Shown here in pieces: positions 6,188 to 9,142 of a stretch of 9,142 nt of DNA. The DNA comes from Caldivirga sp. UBA161 (GTDB lineage: Archaea > Thermoproteota > Thermoprotei > Thermoproteales > Thermocladiaceae): assembly GCF_002506515.1 (NCBI RefSeq), contig NZ_DAXS01000002.1, forward strand, positions 17,604 through 26,745, written 5' to 3'. Under the pieces are notes generated by a model. The model did not search any database and was not told the DNA's origin. It saw nothing but the letters and a program-made list of their open reading frames with translations. A program made the translations under genes and the position numbers. The stretch's first letter is position 1; each line of letters begins with the position of its first letter.

Positions 6188-7158
6188 GGGTAAACACCCA
6201 TGTTTCTCCTCCTGAATCCTATCTCGGAGGCTATGTAGTTGAATAGTATTGGTACTGTTATTGTTGCATCAGCTAGGACGAATGCTGACCTAGCCTCCGG
6301 CTTAACCTTACCCCAGCTAATGGCTTCCTTAGGCCTAGCGCCGCTTAATGATCCATCCCATTCAGTTGCTGTAGTTAAGTAAACAACATAATCTAATCCA
6401 CCCTTAAATTGGCTCCACCAAATGGTATGATGCTTACTAATACCCCCACCTATTATCACGGCGCCAAGCCTCTTACTTGAGTAAATTATATTCATTATCT
6501 CCTCTTCATCCTTAAGCACATTAACATTAACCCTCCTACCCCCTGACCTAGCCCTCTGAACCTCATTATAGGTTAATATTGCTGTACCAAAGGCTCCATC
6601 AACGAAGCCGGGTATGTATATTGGCGCACAGCTCCTTTTAGATGCCTTTATTATGGATGAGTCATCTAATTCATCAGCCATAAGCCAAAGTAACTCCCTT
6701 ACGCCAACTTCATCCCTATTAATTCTACTTAATGTTGAGTGGACAGCCTTCTCAACAAGCGGCCCATAATGCTCCCTCCTAACAAACACATTACCTATCC
6801 TATGAATACCCTTACTTAATAGTACTGAGTCATCTATGTCAAAGGAGCCTTTAAAGTAAACTCCACCAAGTGACTTAGCCACATCATGGTCCACTGTGCC
6901 TGCCGTAGTGATGACCACGTCAGCAAACCCCCTCTCTATTATGCCTCTTAAAATACCCCTGAGTCCTGTGGATACTAGGTTTGCTGTAAATGATAGTATT
7001 ACTGTGGCGTCAGGGTCATTGTACATTGAGGTAAGTACCCTGGATGCATCGTAAAGGTTCCTGGCCATGAAGCCGCCAATGAGATTATAGGATTCAATAA
7101 GATCCTTAATCGACTTAGCGCCCAACTCTGCATCGGCAATATTCTCCTCATGATTCAT
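6172..7158 (-). CDS. dys: Deoxyhypusine synthase
   Basis: A 328-residue NAD-dependent enzyme that moves the aminobutyl group of spermidine onto one lysine of translation factor aIF5A, the first (in most archaea the main) step of hypusine formation. Motifs match the family strongly: TTAGTVDHD at 84-92, GGGISKHH at 237-244, EWDGSLSGARP at 266-276, and EAISWGKVK at 278-286, where K284 corresponds to the active-site lysine that forms the enzyme-aminobutyl imine. The next stretch (ADATITVPILF) is also typical. Length is normal for a homotetrameric archaeal enzyme. The ATG at 7158 lies about 27 nt after a TTTTAA box, so the mRNA is leaderless or nearly so. It is the first gene of an operon with a glycosyl-phosphate transferase and a small membrane protein; the three jobs have no obvious biochemical link. 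Confidence 0.95.
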   Translation of the reverse strand: MNHEENIADAELGAKSIKDLIESYNLIGGFMARNLYDASRVLTSMYNDPDATVILSFTANLVSTGLRGILRGIIERGFADVVITTAGTVDHDVAKSLGGVYFKGSFDIDDSVLLSKGIHRIGNVFVRREHYGPLVEKAVHSTLSRINRDEVGVRELLWLMADELDDSSIIKASKRSCAPIYIPGFVDGAFGTAILTYNEVQRARSGGRRVNVNVLKDEEEIMNIIYSSKRLGAVIIGGGISKHHTIWWSQFKGGLDYVVYLTTATEWDGSLSGARPKEAISWGKVKPEARSAFVLADATITVPILFNYIASEIGFRRRNMGVYPWSCQ

Positions 7159-7180
7159 GAGGACTATGCCTAATTGTGGG

Positions 7181-7190
7181 TGTTTTAACT
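7181..7190 (-). promoter_or_regulatory. TATA box of the deoxyhypusine synthase operon
   Basis: The minus strand reads AGTTAAAACA, centred about 27 nt before the ATG at 7158. No other promoter-like box occurs before the two downstream genes, whose starts overlap the preceding coding regions, so this one should serve all three. Confidence 0.6.
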
Positions 7191-7290
7191 TTTACTCTCC
7201 TGAATTTAATCAGCATTACAGTGGGCTTGATGGAGTATGGTGAGAATTACAGGGTTTTTAAGTGGTATGGCTTAATTTAATTATATTGAC

Positions 7291-7953
7291 TTACTTAATA
7301 ACCTTAACCTCCTTAACTACATTCAGTTTCTCAAGTTCACTAATAATCTCCCTAACCCTCCTCATTGTTAGGCCTGTCTTCTGAGCTATCTCCTCTATTG
7401 ATCTACGCCCATCAAGAAGCTTAACAATATCCGAGTATTCACTAGGCACACTTACCTGAGTCTGAGATAGTATTGGTATTTCAGCGCCTGGTATCTTGAA
7501 TAAGTATATTTTATGGCTCCTCCACTCCTCGTAAACATCCTCAACAAGTATGGGTTTCCAGCCAGGTACCTCGAAATCGTGACTAACTACCCTTGTTCCA
7601 GGCCTTAACTCCCTCTCAAGCTTAGGCCTAAGCATTTGATTAACGCTTGTTAGTAGGTACATGGTTACTACATCAGCATCCTCTATGGGTACTTCAAAGA
7701 AGTTACCGTGAATAACCTTAACAGTATTATCGAGGTTAAGCTCCTTAATTCTCCTAAGGGTTTGCTCATAAAGATCATTCCTAATCTCAACGCAAACAGC
7801 CCTTGCCCCAAATTCCTTAGCAGCCATTATAACTATTCTACCATCACCACACCCAAGGTCGTAAACAACCTCACCAGGCCTTACCCCACTTACCTGAAGC
7901 ATTCTTCTTACCACAACCTCCGGGGATGGTACATATGGTACATCATACGGCAT
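7291..7953 (-). CDS. aKMT-like protein lysine methyltransferase with C-terminal winged-helix domain
   Basis: 220 residues from the ATG at 7953. The N-terminal 155 or so closely follow the Sulfolobus lysine methyltransferase aKMT, a SAM-dependent enzyme of about 160 residues that methylates many chromatin and other proteins. Matching stretches are PYVPSPEVVVRRML at about 6-19, SAM motif I VVYDLGCGDGR at 29-39, acidic loop VCVEIR at 54-59, GNFFEV at 83-88, VTMYLLTSVNQMLRPKLE at 96-113 and GTRVVSHDFEVPGW at 119-132. About 60 residues follow that aKMT lacks: a linker, then a probable winged helix at roughly 172-220 (YSDIVKLLDGRR, IEEIAQKTGL, VREIISELEKLNVV). The extra domain could direct the enzyme to DNA or a partner protein. 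The start fits both homology and a TATA box at 7975-7984; an in-frame TTG at 7968 would add five residues but sits too close to that box. Single-gene unit. Confidence 0.85.
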   Translation of the reverse strand: MPYDVPYVPSPEVVVRRMLQVSGVRPGEVVYDLGCGDGRIVIMAAKEFGARAVCVEIRNDLYEQTLRRIKELNLDNTVKVIHGNFFEVPIEDADVVTMYLLTSVNQMLRPKLERELRPGTRVVSHDFEVPGWKPILVEDVYEEWRSHKIYLFKIPGAEIPILSQTQVSVPSEYSDIVKLLDGRRSIEEIAQKTGLTMRRVREIISELEKLNVVKEVKVIK

Positions 7954-7974
7954 ATTAAGTGCTTGCAAGGGAGA

Positions 7975-7984
7975 GTTTTAAAAC
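7975..7984 (-). promoter_or_regulatory. TATA box of the aKMT-like methyltransferase gene (perfect palindrome)
   Basis: GTTTTAAAAC is centred 26-27 nt before the ATG at 7953, predicting a leaderless mRNA. The element is a perfect 10-bp palindrome; TFB contacts, not the box itself, would set direction. I see no gene in the opposite direction that would use it. Confidence 0.65.
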
Positions 7985-8114
7985 ATAGCTCACGTGGTTT
8001 CTTAGTCAAACTCCTCTTATAATCATTAAACCTAGTGGTGATTATTTTATTGATTACACAATGAAATAGCATATCATTATTTTTAAAATTTTTCCTAATT
8101 AGTAAAGAATTATT

Positions 8115-8951
8115 TTACTTTCTTAGCTTACTCAAGTTAGCCTCTATGGTATCCTCAATAATCTTCTGAACATCAGTACTCCTCCTGTAGGCTGACTCAA
8201 TCATCCCCATTAATAATCCCTTAAGCCCCCTCTCTTCAGCGAATTTAATCCCACTAATGGTTACACCACCTGGGGTTGCAACATCACTAATTATTTCCCA
8301 CGGCTTCTTAGAATTCAGTAACCTAGCCCCAGATTCAATCACATCTATTGAGAGGCTCCAGGCTAAGTCAGATGGTAGGCCAACCAGTATTCCAGCCTCC
8401 CAAAGGGCCTCAACAATCATTGCCACATAGGCTGGTCCAGAGCCACTTAACGCCGTTACTGCGTTTAAGTACTCCTCATTGATGATATAGCATTTACCCA
8501 CTGCATTAAATAAACTGCACGTGAATTCAACATCAGTATCAGTAGCCCTAGGCCCCCTTGAAACCGCTGTGACGCCTGAGCCCTCTAGGATTGCAATATT
8601 GGGCATACCCCTAATTACCCTAGCCCTAGTGAGATTACCCAGTATTCTTGTTGAAAGCCCAGCAACCACTGAAATCATTAACTTATCCTCAGTTAGGAGT
8701 TTACCGACATCATTAATAACATCAACCACCTGCCTAGGCTTAACCGCAAGAACTATAACCTCAGCATCCTTAACAACCTCCTCATTACTTAACGCCACAT
8801 GAATACCCGGCAACTCACCCTTAGCCCTCATTAACCCATGCTCACTCCTAACTGAACCAGCAATATCACACGCCTTAACGCCAGTCTTAATTAAGGCCTT
8901 AGCTATCGCTGTGCCTATTTTACCCAAACCTATTATCGCGTACTTGGCAAT
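8115..8951 (-). CDS. proC: Pyrroline-5-carboxylate reductase, apparent AUU start
   Basis: Last step of proline synthesis: reduces pyrroline-5-carboxylate with NAD(P)H. From an ATT at 8951-8949 the product is 278 residues, beginning MAKYAIIGLGKIGTAI if ATT is read as Met, giving a complete first beta strand and dinucleotide loop (GLGKIG, 8-13). Later signatures are AVKP at 69-72, RGMPN at 114-118, SGSGPAYV at 169-176 and ATPGGVTISG at 225-234, all typical of ProC. The first standard start codon in frame is TTG at 8927-8925, which would delete the strand and half the loop; upstream of ATT no ATG, GTG or TTG occurs before the in-frame stop at 8981-8979. GGGGTG at 8962-8957, five nt before ATT, could pair with the 16S anti-Shine-Dalgarno, and a TATA box at 8981-8990 predicts a leader of about 9 nt. 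The enzyme call is firm; the start is inference. Confidence 0.9.
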   Translation of the reverse strand: MAKYAIIGLGKIGTAIAKALIKTGVKACDIAGSVRSEHGLMRAKGELPGIHVALSNEEVVKDAEVIVLAVKPRQVVDVINDVGKLLTEDKLMISVVAGLSTRILGNLTRARVIRGMPNIAILEGSGVTAVSRGPRATDTDVEFTCSLFNAVGKCYIINEEYLNAVTALSGSGPAYVAMIVEALWEAGILVGLPSDLAWSLSIDVIESGARLLNSKKPWEIISDVATPGGVTISGIKFAEERGLKGLLMGMIESAYRRSTDVQKIIEDTIEANLSKLRK

Positions 8952-8956
8952 AAAAC

Positions 8957-8962
8957 CACCCC
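8957..8962 (-). promoter_or_regulatory. proC: Shine-Dalgarno-like site before the AUU start of proC
   Basis: GGGGTG on the minus strand, five nt before ATT 8951. It can pair with six bases of the archaeal anti-Shine-Dalgarno (CACCUC) with one G-U wobble. Most other genes here appear leaderless, so a ribosome-binding site next to the only non-standard start codon is suggestive. Confidence 0.4.
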
Positions 8963-8980
8963 AAACTCTATAGTATATTT

Positions 8981-8990
8981 ACTTTAAAAG
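8981..8990 (-). promoter_or_regulatory. proC: TATA box of proC
   Basis: The minus strand reads CTTTTAAAGT, centred at about 8986 and 35 nt before the ATT at 8951. The predicted transcription start near 8960 leaves a short leader. A weaker ATATACTA-like stretch at 8972-8978 would instead start the RNA on the ATT itself. Confidence 0.55.
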
Positions 8991-9142
8991 CATTACGCCG
9001 CATAACTCACTTAGCCTTAACTAATGCGTTTCATAGATTATGATCCCCTATATGATTACATAGTTTACATTTACCACTGCACGCTGCTGGTGCATTAAAT
9101 GGGTAATGCGTATTATTGGCTTCTCTTCATTTATGCTGCATA

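Noticed and set aside
7230..7280. Sixteen-codon plus-strand ORF starting MEYGENYRVFKWYG, about 24 nt after an AATTTAAT stretch
   Set aside because: Too short to judge, with no homology I recognise and only a weak promoter match. Small-protein evidence would be needed.
7985..8114. AT-rich gap between proC and the methyltransferase gene
   Set aside because: Searched for tRNA, C/D boxes, hairpins and small ORFs. Apart from short A/T runs around 8079-8095 that might aid termination of proC, I see nothing to support.
9024..9098. Twenty-four-codon plus-strand ORF (MRFIDYDPLYDYIV...) near the right edge
   Set aside because: No promoter-like box at the expected distance and no recognisable family; the length is common by chance.
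9030..9120. Minus-strand frame containing three cysteines in CSGKCKLC spacing
   Set aside because: Bounded by stops on both sides with no usable start codon. It may be a chance or decayed zinc/iron-sulfur motif.
9099..9142. Plus-strand ATG followed by a hydrophobic stretch (MGNAYYWLLFIYAA) open at the right edge
   Set aside because: Only 14 codons are visible and the upstream promoter match is weak. It could be the start of a membrane protein, but the window ends too soon.

Overview
The window looks chromosomal and archaeal, from a Thermoproteales-type crenarchaeon. Support comes from deoxyhypusine synthase, a Dim2/Pno1-like KH protein, a DRG-type TGS protein, a non-phosphorylating GAP dehydrogenase of the Thermoproteus kind, a close relative of the Sulfolobus lysine methyltransferase aKMT, and a textbook archaeal C/D box sRNA. 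Nearly every transcription unit has a TTTTAAA/TTATAA-like box centred about 26-28 nt before the start codon, the arrangement of leaderless crenarchaeal mRNAs. The moderate GC content would suit Caldivirga or Vulcanisaeta relatives, but that genus guess is inference only.

Layout, left to right. (1) Positions 1-172, minus: the N-terminus of an HSL-family esterase with its own promoter, apparently broken by a one-base frameshift and running off the left edge. (2) 248-1390, minus: a DRG/Obg-like protein with TGS domain but non-canonical G3 and G4 motifs. (3) 1391-1573: a divergent promoter region that also encodes a C/D box sRNA at about 1458-1523. (4) Three plus-strand single-gene units: a core-MetE type methionine synthase (1574-2722), a KH-domain ribosome-assembly protein (2818-3372) and GAPN (3441-4982). 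(5) A convergent minus-strand operon read from 7158 to 5013: deoxyhypusine synthase, a MraY/Alg7-type glycosyl-phosphate transferase (16-nt overlap) and a 64-residue two-helix membrane protein (TAATG stop/start overlap). (6) 7291-7953, minus: an aKMT-like lysine methyltransferase with an added C-terminal winged-helix domain. (7) 8115-8951, minus: pyrroline-5-carboxylate reductase, whose only start compatible with a complete Rossmann fold is an AUU codon. (8) 8991-9142: no gene could be supported.

Most of the window is housekeeping: translation and ribosome maturation (Dim2-like protein, hypusine synthesis, a C/D guide RNA predicted to act near the peptidyl transferase centre), central carbon and amino-acid metabolism (GAPN, MetE, ProC), N-glycan lipid-carrier synthesis and protein lysine methylation. 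I found no mobile element, CRISPR array, tRNA or rRNA, and no clear new multi-gene system. The points most worth checking are the unannotated C/D sRNA, the AUU start of proC, the frameshifted esterase, the degenerate GTPase, the altered metal-site motif in the MetE homologue and the methyltransferase-wHTH fusion.
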